Assembly: GCA_900468805.1 (NCBI GenBank)
Contig: UEIF01000008.1
Span: forward strand, 1 to 64,000
Reading direction: 5' to 3'
From: Hyphomicrobiales bacterium
GTDB taxonomy: Bacteria; Pseudomonadota; Alphaproteobacteria; Rhizobiales; Rhizobiaceae
DNA length: 64,000 nucleotides
A program made the translations under genes and the position numbers. A model generated the notes under the pieces. The model ran no database searches. It worked only from the letters and a program-made list of their open reading frames with translations, and was not told the DNA's origin. This document shows, piece after piece, positions 1 to 8,503 of this stretch; the stretch's first letter is position 1, and the number at the start of each line of letters is the position of its first letter.

Positions 1-94
1 AGAGTAACCTGGCCTTTCATTGATAGAGCAACTGAAGGCATGAGAGGGACTCCGTATTGCACTCGCTAAAAAGTAATGTAAATTTCACTTACTA

Positions 95-385
95 TCAAGT
101 GGCCCGATGGACCCGCTCTGGTTCGGTTAAGATACCGCCAAGCGCCTCCGCAGCGCTTTCAACCCAGCTACAAAGTGCTGCCCGGTCTTTGACGTCCACG
201 GCCTGGCCCCAGGCCTTGCCTCCCTTGGATTCTAGTACCTTGACCGCGTCCTCCACGGCGTCGCCACTGCGGGCACAAATCGCGACGTCGGCTCCTTCCG
301 ACGCGAGGCGCTCAGCGATGGCGAGCCCAATTCCTCGCGTCGAGCCGGTTACCAGTGCCTTTTTGCCAGTGAGTTGCAGATCCAT
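95..385 (-). pseudogene. SDR-family oxidoreductase, N-terminal fragment
   Basis: The 96-residue product begins like a classical short-chain dehydrogenase: the NAD(P)-binding motif TGSTRGIG lies at about residues 14-21, followed by the Rossmann segments up to GG(I) near residue 84. Similarity then stops and the frame ends in unrelated residues. SDRs are about 250 residues and carry a catalytic YxxxK that is absent here, so this is a 3'-truncated remnant. A purine-rich ribosome site (GAGGAA) precedes the ATG at 385. The break near position 130 probably marks a recombination junction. Confidence 0.7.
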
Positions 386-731
386 TTCAAGGATTCCTCT
401 AAACCCACGTCCGCCAGAAAAACCGCTTGGTGAGAGCTAGATATGTTCCCTGGAAAGGAACGCGGCAAGCCCGGATCGGCCAAATGGTCGTATGGACGGC
501 GGGATGCCATCATCGGTGTGCATAAGTTTTGGCGACCTCATTTGTAAGCGGGTGGATCTAACCCGCTGGGTCACCAATTCCGCTTGTACCACATAGCAAC
601 GGACTCAGATAAAACCTCAGGAATGCTCTTTAAGGCGAGGCTCGTTCTCCTACCACTTTAAGCCAGTACCATCGGGCAGCGAGGGTCTCAAAATACTCGC
701 CACCCGATGAAGGAGGGTTTGATGCCTACGA
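386..731. other. Intergenic stretch, no gene seen
   Basis: No convincing reading frame lies here. A 7-bp inverted repeat (AGCGGGT/ACCCGCT, about 547-567) could form a hairpin but has no T-run. The stretch lies upstream of the truncated SDR gene and downstream of the old yellow enzyme gene. Confidence 0.5.
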
Positions 732-1853
732 TCAAGCGCCTACTTGTTCGATCCCGGCGGCGGGATAGTCCGAATAGCCCACGGCTCCCCCGCTGTAGTA
801 GGTATCCGGATTGCTGGGGGTGAGCTCGATGTCTTTGGAGAAGCGCTCGACCAGGTCGGGATTGGAGGTGAACGGCGCGGCAAAGGCAACAGCATCGGCG
901 AGGCCATCACGGATGGCAGCATTACCACTCTCGAAGGTGTAGCCGCCATTGGCAATCAGATTGCCGGAATAAAGCGGCCGGAAATGCTTGGCGACGCCTT
1001 GGCCGAGACCCTCCACAGGTGTCCCGGTCAGATCGCTTATCGGATTCATCAGCTGCAGGTAGGCGAGATTACGCTTCGACAATTCACTGACCAAGTATTC
1101 GAAGGTCGCCAGCGTTTCGGTTCCAGCGACGACATTGCCGAGGCCAGTCAAGGCCGGGCTGAGCTTCATTCCGACGCGCCCCTGCGCCCAAACGCTTACC
1201 AGGGCGTCGATGATTTCGAGGGGGAACCTCGCGCGATTTTCAGGCGTGCCTCCATAGTTGTCCGTCCTCTGGTTGAGCGCTTCATAGAGGAAGGTCGGGA
1301 TCAGATAGGTACTGATGCCATGAAGCTCGACGCCGTCGAAACCTGCAGACTTTGCCAGGCGAGCAGCTTTGGCATAGTCCTCTACCGTTCGCGCGATATC
1401 GCCGAGATCCATCGCCCGTGGCGTCACGGTTTCCTGGAAACCGGATGGGGTGTACGCCTTCAATCCCGGGTTAATCGCCGATGGGGCCAGAGGCAGAGCG
1501 CCATCGAGCAGATCCGGATGCGACGATGACCCGATGTGGCCGAGCTGGACGAATATACGCCCTCGGGCCTCGTGGACGGCATCCGTCACGAGGCGCCACC
1601 CGTCGGCCTGCTCCTGAGTGTATAGGCCCGGCACGTTTACGAAGCCGACGCCTTCGCGGCTGGGCCAAGTACCCTCAGTGAGTATAAGCCCGGCGGACGC
1701 ACGCTGTGCGTAATATCGCGCCTGAAGCTCGTTGGGAACGAAGCCGGGATTGTCCGTGCGGGCGCGGGTCATGGATGCCATGATGATGCGGTTGGGTAGA
1801 TCAATGTCGCCCAGGCGGATTGGATCCAGCAAGGGCTGGTTTGGATTGCTCAT
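732..1853 (-). CDS. Old yellow enzyme family FMN-dependent ene-reductase
   Basis: This 373-residue TIM-barrel flavoprotein matches the NemA/OYE class, which reduce activated C=C bonds or nitro groups with NAD(P)H. The family landmarks LPNRIIMASMTR (19-30), the region around 104-114, NQRTDNYGG (194-202) and the FMN phosphate-binding end (ANGGYT) are present at normal length. Two usually conserved positions differ: the substrate-binding HxxN/H pair reads H178-G-I-S181, and the QLWHxGR segment reads QLGHIGS. Substrate range may therefore be unusual. The HxlR regulator lies divergently upstream, a common arrangement in which an electrophile-sensing repressor controls the reductase. Confidence 0.85.
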   Translation of the reverse strand: MSNPNQPLLDPIRLGDIDLPNRIIMASMTRARTDNPGFVPNELQARYYAQRASAGLILTEGTWPSREGVGFVNVPGLYTQEQADGWRLVTDAVHEARGRIFVQLGHIGSSSHPDLLDGALPLAPSAINPGLKAYTPSGFQETVTPRAMDLGDIARTVEDYAKAARLAKSAGFDGVELHGISTYLIPTFLYEALNQRTDNYGGTPENRARFPLEIIDALVSVWAQGRVGMKLSPALTGLGNVVAGTETLATFEYLVSELSKRNLAYLQLMNPISDLTGTPVEGLGQGVAKHFRPLYSGNLIANGGYTFESGNAAIRDGLADAVAFAAPFTSNPDLVERFSKDIELTPSNPDTYYSGGAVGYSDYPAAGIEQVGA

Positions 1854-2007
1854 ATCTGTTCACCTACGTTGGCAGCCCTATCCGCGGGTTTGGGCCTGAA
1901 TGGGGAGGGACGATGCCCGTCGACATCATCGCCGAATTCAAGTAAGACCAAGCATACCTGCAATCCAGTACTGACTATTTCGTAAGTGTCCGAATTCGGA
2001 GATCACA

Positions 2008-2367
2008 ATGAGCGAGACGAATTTCCAATGCGGTCTGGAAGCGGCTCTCGCGATCCTTGGAGGCAAATGGAAGCCGCTGATCCTCTTTCATTTGGCCAGC
2101 GGGACCAAACGCACGGGTCAACTCCGCAAGCTCGTGACAAACGTGAGCGAAAAGATGCTGATCCAGCATCTTAAGGAGATGGTTGATGATGGCGTCATTC
2201 GTCGCATCGACTTCAAGACGGTCCCGCCTCATGTCGAATACGAGCTGACCGACTTCGGCCATAGCTTGGCCCGGGTTCTCGCCCCGTTGTGCGAATGGGG
2301 AACGCTTCACTCTTCCGAAGTCGCCGTCATCGTCCAAAACCGCCAGCGAGCGTCAGAAGCGGCATAG
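2008..2367 (+). CDS. HxlR-family winged-helix transcriptional regulator
   Basis: The 119-residue protein has the HxlR hallmarks: an early Cys (residue 8), the segment LGGKWKPLILFHL (17-29), a helix-turn-helix with VSEKMLIQHLKEM, and a wing ending in YELTDFG (79-85). Such proteins bind palindromic operators as dimers and often sense electrophiles or oxidants through the N-terminal cysteine. It is divergent from the old yellow enzyme gene across about 150 bp, so that gene is its most likely target, along with its own promoter. The target assignment is inference from context. Confidence 0.85.
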   Translation: MSETNFQCGLEAALAILGGKWKPLILFHLASGTKRTGQLRKLVTNVSEKMLIQHLKEMVDDGVIRRIDFKTVPPHVEYELTDFGHSLARVLAPLCEWGTLHSSEVAVIVQNRQRASEAA

Positions 2368-2510
2368 CCCTCACCCCGGCAGGAACCGATATGCCGACCC
2401 TTTCCGCTCGATGTGTTTCGGCGTGCAAATTTGACCCCCTTGGCGGGGTAATCGGCGTCCAATTTTGACCCCCCTCAGATTTCATCTGACCATCCGGCTT
2501 TTAGCGGCGG

Positions 2511-2960
2511 ATGGAGCGGGAGTTGAAGCGAGTGGATACGATTGCGCGAGTTCGACGGGCCTTCCATGTGCAGGGCTGGTCGGTGAATAAGATCGTTCGG
2601 GAACTCCACGTGTCACGCAACACGGTTCGCAAGATTCTGCGTTCCGACGAGACCGATTTTGCCTATGAACGCGAGCGACAACCGCTGCCAAGGATCGGAG
2701 CCTGGAAGGCCGAGATCGAGCGGTTTCTGGTTGCCAATGAGGGAAAGCCATCGCGTGAACGGCTAACGCTGATCCGGATTTACGAGGAGGTTCGGGCACT
2801 CGGCTACGATGGCAGTTATGACGCGATCCGGCGCTATGCCAAGACCTGGGCGAAGAACCGGGGAGCCGTGACAGCGGAAGCCTATGTGCCCCTCTATTAC
2901 GCGCCAGGTGAACCGGTCGCCGACTGCGCACGCTATGACAGCCTCAGGAGGGCAAGCTGA
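2511..2960 (+). pseudogene. istA: IS21 transposase IstA, N-terminal fragment with internal deletion
   Basis: About 125 N-terminal residues match IstA, including the helix-turn-helix region (SVNKIVRELHVSRNTVRKIL). The rest of the transposase, including the DDE catalytic core, is missing. The last residues (CARYDSLRRAS) resemble an IstA C-terminus, so an internal deletion seems to have joined the two ends. The stop codon overlaps the istB start in a TGATG arrangement, as expected for IS21 coupling. Confidence 0.75.
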
Positions 2961-3405
2961 TGGAACGCACACAGATGAGCACGCTGAAGCTCTACGGAAT
3001 GCGCAGCGCTTACGACGAGGTCATGGGCAATGGCATCAAACGGCAGCACGAACCGCCGCGCATCGTCGGTGATCTCTTGCAGTCGGAGATCGCCGAGAAG
3101 CAGGCCGCTCCATTCGCTACCAACTCAGCATCGCCAAGCTGCCCCTCGCCAAGGACATCGACGATTTCGACTTCACCGATACGCCGGTCAATGAATCCCT
3201 GGTGCGGGAGCTGGCTACCGGCACCTTCGTCGCCGATCAGCGCAATGTCGTCCTCGTCGGCGGCACGGGAACCGGAAAGAGCCATCTCGCCATCGCGATT
3301 GCCCGTGCACTGATCCGCAACGGAACACGTGGGCGCTTTTCAACGTCGTCGATCTGGTCAATCGTTTGGAAACGGAAACGCGCAGCGGCAAACAAGCCTT
3401 CGCGG
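2960..3405 (+). pseudogene. istB: IS21 helper ATPase IstB, frameshifted and truncated
   Basis: The opening residues (MSTLKLYGMRSAYDEV) and the Walker A motif GGTGTGKSHLAIAIA (codons around 3260-3305) identify IstB, the AAA+ helper of IS21 transposition. A one-base loss near 3106 and another near 3340 shift the frame. After the ETETRSGKQ-like segment the similarity ends, before Walker B. The gene is dead. Confidence 0.8.
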
Positions 3406-3661
3406 TCGGGCCTGGGTATCGCCAGAGGTATGGACGGCCAGCGCGATAGTGGTTATCTCCAGGTCTTGTTGCGATGCTGTAAACATCACCGCAGACACCC
3501 AAGGCTCTGCCGGAGGATGACGATGTGGCCGGCCGACTGACGGAGGCCGGCCCCGTTTTGCGATCAACAGCCGCCGGGGGCGCACAAACATAGCAAAACC
3601 GCACCATCCACAGTCGCGGAAAGCTCCCTACCTCTTTTGAATGAAGAAGGCGGCAAAGCTG
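3406..3661. other. Spacer between IS21 remnant and toxin-antitoxin locus
   Basis: I see no supportable gene here. The stretch contains the hairpin listed at 3527-3558 and then grades into the AT-richer promoter region of the antitoxin gene. Confidence 0.45.
3527..3558 (+). terminator. GC-rich hairpin, possible intrinsic terminator
   Basis: An 8-bp self-complementary arm GGCCGGCC occurs twice (3527-3534 and 3545-3552) with a 10-nt loop and is followed by CCGTTTTG. The stem is strong but the T-run is only four bases. It would insulate the toxin-antitoxin locus from IS21 read-through. Confidence 0.4.
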
Positions 3662-3690
3662 TTGCCAAAATGGCAAAATTGTGCAATTTT
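3662..3690. promoter_or_regulatory. Tandem palindromes upstream of the antitoxin gene, likely autoregulatory operator
   Basis: Two adjacent dyads lie 36-64 bp before the start codon: TTGCC-5nt-GGCAA (3662-3676) and a 16-bp palindrome AAAATTG-TG-CAATTTT (3675-3690). Toxin-antitoxin operons are normally repressed by antitoxin binding to such palindromes. The binding role is inference. Confidence 0.6.
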
Positions 3691-3725
3691 CTGATAAATG
3701 CATCGCTTTTATTAGAAGGAATTGC

Positions 3726-4193
3726 ATGCAACCGGATACTATCGATGGAAAAGCCGCCAAAAACCTCGCGATCGCTCACGCACTCAACGGCGCTGTTATT
3801 TTTGGCCAGCCGGGCGGTTTTGCCGTTCTCGTGAAATATGGAGTGAATGAAAGAGCTGTGGCCGCTCAACGGTCCCGTCGGATGCGCATCTGGCGGAATC
3901 TAAACACCGCTGCTGCTTATATTCGCGACGAGCTTGGACTTGAACGGTTCGAAATCGACATGACCGAACATGACCCGACCGCCGTGGAACGCAAGCGGCC
4001 TGATACGGCGGAACGTCAGCGCCAACTCCATGAAGCGGGGGAACATGATGCCTGGTTCCGCGGCCAGGTGCAAAAGGCGATGGATGGGATTGAGGATGGC
4101 TCGAATCGTGCAATTTCCGAGGACGAATGGGCGGAAAAGGCGCAGTTGAAGCGGGCTGACCTACAGCGCCGCATCGGGGCGCAAGGTCGCTGA
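3726..4193 (+). CDS. Probable antitoxin with a long N-terminal extension and a ParD/PaaA2-like C-terminal half
   Basis: The start at 3726 is chosen because AGAAGGA precedes it, giving 155 residues. The N-terminal half (about 1-75) is a compact basic domain with RSRRMRIWRNL and an aromatic-rich stretch around FGQPGGFAVLVKYG; I do not recognise its fold. The C-terminal part (DAWFRGQVQKAMDG and ISEDEWAEK) resembles the toxin-neutralising region of ParD/PaaA2-type 'stability determinant' antitoxins. The stop lies 4 bp before the toxin start. I infer a two-domain antitoxin with N-terminal DNA binding and C-terminal toxin binding. The odd point is its size, about twice that of ordinary ParD antitoxins. 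Confidence 0.65.
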   Translation: MQPDTIDGKAAKNLAIAHALNGAVIFGQPGGFAVLVKYGVNERAVAAQRSRRMRIWRNLNTAAAYIRDELGLERFEIDMTEHDPTAVERKRPDTAERQRQLHEAGEHDAWFRGQVQKAMDGIEDGSNRAISEDEWAEKAQLKRADLQRRIGAQGR

Positions 4194-4197
4194 GTAC

Positions 4198-4476
4198 ATG
4201 CGGATTGTCAGGCGTGATTCATATGCCATCGATCTCGACAAGATCGTTGACCATATTGCATTGGACAATCCTTTGGCAGCGCTCAATATGTGGGATAAAA
4301 TTGAGCGACAGGTTGAGCGGTTGCGTGATTTTCATCGCTCCGGCCGCAGCGGCCGAATGCCGGAAACAAGGGAACTCGTTGTGTCCGGGACGCCCTTCAT
4401 CGTGGTCTATGTGGTATCTGACGATGTGGAGTTAGTTCGTGTCCTGCATGGTGCGCAGCAATGGCCGCCCGCATGA
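4198..4476 (+). CDS. ParE/RelE-superfamily toxin
   Basis: The 92-residue protein has the small alpha-beta toxin pattern: an N-terminal strand, two helices (SYAIDLDKIVDHIALDNP and an amphipathic helix with WDKIERQVERL), then PETRELVVSGTPFIVVYVV and the terminal strand VELVRVLHGAQQWP. The final RVLHGAQQW-like motif is typical of ParE. ParE toxins inhibit DNA gyrase and RelE toxins cut ribosome-bound mRNA; sequence alone cannot decide, but the ending favours ParE. It is co-transcribed with the antitoxin just upstream. Confidence 0.85.
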   Translation: MRIVRRDSYAIDLDKIVDHIALDNPLAALNMWDKIERQVERLRDFHRSGRSGRMPETRELVVSGTPFIVVYVVSDDVELVRVLHGAQQWPPA

Positions 4477-4620
4477 GTCGTACGATTACGCCAGTCAGAG
4501 AAAAGGTCGCCGCACACCGAGAACCGTTGAAGGCCCCCGGGCGTATTTATGTGAGCATCGATCTGCCCGTCGATCTGGTGGACTGTCTTGATAAGATCAA
4601 GACAGAGCGCGGGATGCGGG
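4473..4620 (+). CDS. Small ribbon-helix-helix-like protein, possibly frameshifted
   Basis: A 48-residue frame starts within the toxin stop region and contains RIYVSIDLPVDLVDCLDKIK, which resembles the strand and first helix of a ribbon-helix-helix DNA-binding domain. It ends soon after TERGMR, where helix B should begin. Either it is a truncated regulator or a frameshift cuts it near 4600. Low certainty. Confidence 0.35.
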
Positions 4621-4914
4621 CAACTTGCGATCGCCTGTAAGGGTACGCCGCAGGACCGGTTGTTTACGTCGCTCGTAGAGGCTGTCTGGGTTTTTGCATC
4701 TCTCTATGCGAAAAGCTTTGATCACCTTGGGGAAGAGGTCAGATCGGGCGTTGCTGTCATTGCGCAACAGTGGCCTGAAAGCAGACTGGCATGCCTCGAC
4801 ATTCTGGATGTCTTCGCCAAACAGCTTTCATCGGCTGGGGCACTGCCCCCATGGGATTTGATAAACCAGCTGCGCCGCAGTGAAACCTTCTCCACAAAAC
4901 ATGGCTTGACGTGA
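4588..4914 (+). CDS. Hypothetical protein
   Basis: A 108-codon frame (TTG start) downstream of the toxin has reasonable alpha-helical composition (EAVWVFASLYAKSFDHLGEE; LACLDILDVFAKQL). I do not recognise it. It overlaps the small ribbon-helix-helix-like frame in another phase, so it could be the continuation of that gene after a frameshift. No clear ribosome site precedes the TTG. Confidence 0.3.
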   Translation: MIRSRQSAGCGQLAIACKGTPQDRLFTSLVEAVWVFASLYAKSFDHLGEEVRSGVAVIAQQWPESRLACLDILDVFAKQLSSAGALPPWDLINQLRRSETFSTKHGLT

Positions 4915-5061
4915 GGCCGGCCCGTGAATCGTTTGATCCAGTTGACTACACTCAAGTCTTTGTTTCACCGAATAACTGCGGGGAAATTGACTGGTCTCCG
5001 GTTCGTACCCTTCAAGGCGAGAGATCGAAAAAATCCGAAACTCGGCAGGACTATTTTGTGT

Positions 5062-5445
5062 TTAGTTGCGAGCATTGGCCGGCTTATGCAATGAAGCGCC
5101 AGCTTTTTTGGCTGCCGCCTGCAGACGCTTGTCCCTGGTCCATAACGCCGCTCGCCGATCAAGCAGTATCGAGGCGAGCAAGTGGGCATCTGTATAGCCG
5201 ATGCCCATACTGAAAATGCCGTGACGATCGATCATTGTCATCACTTCGTCGTGCGTTGCGACGAACACTTGGCGCTGGGCTTCCAGAAACGTTATCACGC
5301 GCTCGCGATCGCGAAGGCTGCCAAGCGCCAGTTCGCCAACCACAGCCGGATGGCAGAGTAAACGATCGTCCTCAATGATCGTCCGAAGCTCGGCATCAAC
5401 ATGGCGGAAATGATCGATCCATATAGAAGTGTCTGCCAGTATCAC
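5062..5445 (-). CDS. vapC: PIN-domain ribonuclease toxin VapC
   Basis: The 127-residue PIN domain has the expected acidic residues: D5 in ILADTSIWIDHF, E38 in VVGELALGS, D96 in GYTDAHLLAS and a terminal acidic position near WTRDKRL (D114). VapC toxins are Mg-dependent RNases that cut tRNA or rRNA. The start codon overlaps the stop of vapB (ATGA), giving translational coupling. Confidence 0.9.
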   Translation of the reverse strand: MILADTSIWIDHFRHVDAELRTIIEDDRLLCHPAVVGELALGSLRDRERVITFLEAQRQVFVATHDEVMTMIDRHGIFSMGIGYTDAHLLASILLDRRAALWTRDKRLQAAAKKAGASLHKPANARN

Positions 5446-5642
5446 TTGGCCGCTGCGCTCCGGCGACGTGGAGCCGCCTCTGCATCGGGCATAGTTCCAC
5501 CGAGCGCGATGAGACGTTTTCCGGACTCTACTCGGACAAGCGTCTCCAACGCCTGGCGCACGAGAGCAGCGGTTTCTTTTGTGCCGGTAAGGGATCTGGC
5601 CCTTTCCATGAGAGTATCGTCGAGATTGATAGTCGATCGCAT
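5442..5642 (-). CDS. vapB: VapB-type antitoxin (ribbon-helix-helix)
   Basis: The 66-residue protein begins MRSTINLDDTLMERARSLTG, a VapB/ribbon-helix-helix start with a DNA-contacting strand and helix A, followed by ETAALVRQALETLV (helix B). The C-terminal tail would wrap and inhibit VapC. It lies directly upstream of vapC with a 4-bp overlap and just downstream of a CACCA-TT-TGGTG palindrome. Confidence 0.85.
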   Translation of the reverse strand: MRSTINLDDTLMERARSLTGTKETAALVRQALETLVRVESGKRLIALGGTMPDAEAAPRRRSAAAK

Positions 5643-5675
5643 CGTTTCTTATCCTTGTCCTGATGCTTCAAATAG

Positions 5676-5687
5676 CACCATTTGGTG
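5676..5687. promoter_or_regulatory. Palindrome upstream of vapBC, likely operator
   Basis: A perfect palindrome CACCA-TT-TGGTG lies 34-45 bp before the vapB start codon. Its position in the promoter region fits autorepression by the VapBC complex. Role inferred. Confidence 0.55.
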
Positions 5688-5690
5688 ATA

Positions 5691-6119
5691 ATATCTACGC
5701 CTAGTTCCCCGTCGATATTTCCGGCGTCATGACAAAAACCAAGCGGCCACCTGTCAATCGAGATCACCCGATCTGACCAGCATGCTCAACGCGATCGTCC
5801 GCGCTCATAATCAAGTGTACTTAGAACTCGTACCGTGGAATTAAATGTGCTTGGAGTTCCTCTTGGTGACCCTGCCTATAGCGCCAACCCGATCCGTCTT
5901 GAACCTTCCGTAAACTGGGGACCTGTGGCCAGGTTCTTCTGATGAAGGCCAAGATGCAGACCGAGGCGTAAAAGGAGCGGACGGCGGTCGCGTACGGCGC
6001 CGCGCTGTGCAAAACTCGTTCAGAAAAGGCATGCAAACAGATCAAATCCCGGAAATAATCTGCTTACAGATCAACCGCCTTGACTTTTTTGAAAGATCAG
6101 AGATATGTAAACGTAACAT
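5691..6119. other. Spacer between vapBC and hipBA
   Basis: I see no supportable gene. The last 25 bases before hipB contain an imperfect dyad, ATGTAAACGTAACAT (about 6104-6118), that could be a HipB operator. Confidence 0.4.
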
Positions 6120-6461
6120 TTGATGCGAAATGATAGGTTTAGAGATCAAATGATTGCTGAGTCAGAGGCTTTGCTTGCGATCGGCCGGCTGTTGAAGACG
6201 GCACGTAAAAACTTGGGACTCACTCAAGAGCAGGTTGCCGAATTGGCAGGCATATCACGTCCTCGCTATCGCGAGATCGAGGCTGGAAGCGCCGCAGCTC
6301 GCACAACAACCTTGATCAACATTTCCCGGGCGCTCGGTCTTGAACTGATGCTGATTCCGCAGGCTATGGTGCCGGCGGTCGACGCCTTGCTGCGGCCGCA
6401 TGATGATGACGACGACATTCCTGCGTTCGTGGTCAGCGCCGACGGTGATGCAAATGCCTGA
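6120..6461 (+). CDS. hipB: HipB-like XRE-family antitoxin
   Basis: The 113-residue protein contains a lambda-repressor-type helix-turn-helix: IGRLLKTARKNLGLTQEQVA (about 21-40) and ISRPRYREIEAGSAAARTTT, with LINISRALGLELML after it. HipB dimers repress the operon and sequester HipA. An acidic run of five Asp residues lies near the C-terminus. The stop overlaps the hipA start, as expected for a coupled pair. Confidence 0.85.
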   Translation: MMRNDRFRDQMIAESEALLAIGRLLKTARKNLGLTQEQVAELAGISRPRYREIEAGSAAARTTTLINISRALGLELMLIPQAMVPAVDALLRPHDDDDDIPAFVVSADGDANA

Positions 6462-7707
6462 GGCTCCTGTCGATCCAAGATCCATACCGTCTCTTGAAGT
6501 GCTGCTGAATGACCTGAGGGTCGGCACGATCGTTAGAACGCCCGGCGACTTCAACGCGTTCAGCTTCGAGGATAGCTATCGCGCAACGGGCGGCTTTCCG
6601 GTGCTCAGCCTGTCTTTCCGCGCCGCCACCGGCGGTCTGCGCAAAGACCCCAAGCCTGTTGCTAGAGCGTTGCCGGCGTTCTTTGCCAATCTTCTTCCCG
6701 AGGACAAGTTGCGCGAGGCGATGGAAAAGCACCACGCTGGCAGTGTTCGCGCCGGAAACGACTTTGATCTGCTGGTTGCACTCGGGTCGGATCTGCCGGG
6801 TGCTGTCCGCGTTATGCCAAGCGAAGGAACGGTTGCTCGCGTCGACGATCCGTCACCTCTCAAACTAAGGGCCCGCTTTTCACTGGCCGGTGTGCAGATG
6901 AAACTGTCCGTCATAAAGAACACGGGGAAGGGCGGGGGCCTGACCATACCGCTTTGCGATGAGCAGGGGGCCTATATTGCCAAGTTTCCGTCGACGTCGT
7001 TTCCCGGCGTCTCGGAAAATGAATATGCCAATCTCGCTCTGGCTGAAGCGATCGGCATGGACGTACCGGAACGTGAACTCGTCGAGCAAGCAGAGTTCGA
7101 GGGCATCCCGGAGGAGTTCGAGACGTTGTCGGATGGGAAAGTCCTACTCGTCAAACGTTTCGATCGTGGCGCTCGTGCCGAACGAAATCATATCGAGGAT
7201 TTCGCTCAGGTGTTTGGCATCTATCCCTCACGCAAATACGAGGGCGCAGCCTATCACGATATCGCTGCTGCTCTCGGCATCGCTGTATCGTCGGCGGCGC
7301 CGATTGAATTTGTCCGTCGACTGGCGTTGGCCGCCATCACCGGCCATGGCGACATGCATCTCAAGAACTGGTCTCTGATCTATCCTGGCGCGGGCGGCAA
7401 ACCCGAGCTCGCTCCTGTTTATGATGTGCTCTCGACCATTCTCTACATCCCGGCGGATGCCATGGCGCTATCGCTCGCCGGCGAACGCTCCTTCAAGGCG
7501 ATGAATGCACAGCGATGGAAAGTCTTCGCCAATCGTGCACGTTTGCCGGAAGCGGCGGTGCTCAATGCGGTGGTCGATACGGTTGACCGTGTCAACGAGC
7601 TTTGGTGGTCGCTGCCGGAGCGTGAGGTCGTTCCGGCAAAAGTTCTTGAGCGGATCGATGCTCATGTGAAGTTGATGATACCAATCCTCGGCACGTGCGC
7701 GGACTAG
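6448..7707 (+). CDS. hipA: HipA-family serine/threonine kinase toxin
   Basis: Starting at the ATG at 6448 gives 419 residues, the normal HipA length. The N-terminal subdomain contains LSLSFR and NLLPED. The kinase part shows FSLAGVQMKLSV, VSENEYANLALAEAIG, the VLLVKRFDR segment, the catalytic HGDMHLKNWSL (HxDxHxKN) and the metal-binding DVLST. HipA toxins phosphorylate aminoacyl-tRNA synthetases such as GltX and cause growth arrest. All key motifs are intact, so the pair is probably functional. It overlaps hipB by 14 bp. Confidence 0.9.
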   Translation: MQMPEAPVDPRSIPSLEVLLNDLRVGTIVRTPGDFNAFSFEDSYRATGGFPVLSLSFRAATGGLRKDPKPVARALPAFFANLLPEDKLREAMEKHHAGSVRAGNDFDLLVALGSDLPGAVRVMPSEGTVARVDDPSPLKLRARFSLAGVQMKLSVIKNTGKGGGLTIPLCDEQGAYIAKFPSTSFPGVSENEYANLALAEAIGMDVPERELVEQAEFEGIPEEFETLSDGKVLLVKRFDRGARAERNHIEDFAQVFGIYPSRKYEGAAYHDIAAALGIAVSSAAPIEFVRRLALAAITGHGDMHLKNWSLIYPGAGGKPELAPVYDVLSTILYIPADAMALSLAGERSFKAMNAQRWKVFANRARLPEAAVLNAVVDTVDRVNELWWSLPEREVVPAKVLERIDAHVKLMIPILGTCAD

Positions 7708-7758
7708 CTTAAGGGCATCGTCTGTTCGAACGGGCATAAGACTCGTACTAGCCGGCGG

Positions 7759-8322
7759 TTGACCCTAGGCCCCCTCGTCATGATCCTAAACTTTGCGGGG
7801 GAAGAGTTCGTCAGGGTCACGGGCGGAGACAGGCATCGTGCGACACTATGGGCGTGGCATTTCGTCGGCATGGCGGTCATTCTTTATTGGATTGGCGCAA
7901 TTTGCCAAATCCCGATTTGGCTTTATCTGCTGGGATTCGTCTACGGCGGCGCGTCCCTCAGCAGGCTGCGCTCCTATGCCGAACACCGCTTTGCCGATCA
8001 TCACCACGAACGCACGGCCATCGTTGAAAACAGCCCGCTGTTCGGTCTGCTGTTCCTCTACAACAACCTGCATGTTCTCCATCATCGGAGACCCAGCATG
8101 CCATGGTATCGGATTCCGCGTCTCTACCGCCGGCACCGGAACCTGCTTGTCTCGATCAATGCTGGTCTCGTCTATGATGGCTATATCGATGTCGCCCGTC
8201 GCTTCCTTCTGACATCACATGATGATCCACGCTATCCACGTCACGCTTTTTTAGAACCTCTCGCTCGATCGCACGATGAAGGCGTTGTCACGACGGGAGA
8301 GACACAGCTGACTGGGGCATAA
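7759..8322 (+). pseudogene. Membrane fatty acid desaturase, 5'-truncated
   Basis: The frame encodes the C-terminal half of a membrane di-iron desaturase: two hydrophobic spans (about 28-60) and two histidine boxes, YAEHRFADHHHER and NNLHVLHHRRPSMPWY. The first histidine box and first membrane pair of this family are missing, and only a TTG is available as start. The gene has probably lost its 5' part at a junction just downstream of hipA. Confidence 0.65.
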
Positions 8323-8503
8323 CGGAACGTAGCGCTTGCCAGGAACGACTGAGAGCACACGTGTCCCGATCGCCAATCGATGAACCAGCGTCGCAGCGTA
8401 TCATTAATCGAACCTTGGAGCGGGGCGAACGCTGCTTGGCGATGAATAGCGAAAAGAACGCCATGCCGATCATCCCGCATCATGTGCTGGACTGGAGATT
8501 TTG

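Larger units (their letters stand above)
2412..3405 (+). mobile_element. Decayed IS21-family insertion sequence
   Basis: The left end shows the multiple short terminal repeats typical of IS21 elements: two copies of a CAAATTTGACCCCC-like motif at about 2425-2438 and 2458-2475. An istA 5' fragment and a frameshifted istB fragment follow. Similarity to IstB stops near 3405 and no right-hand terminal repeat was found, so the element is internally deleted and 3'-truncated. Confidence 0.75.
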
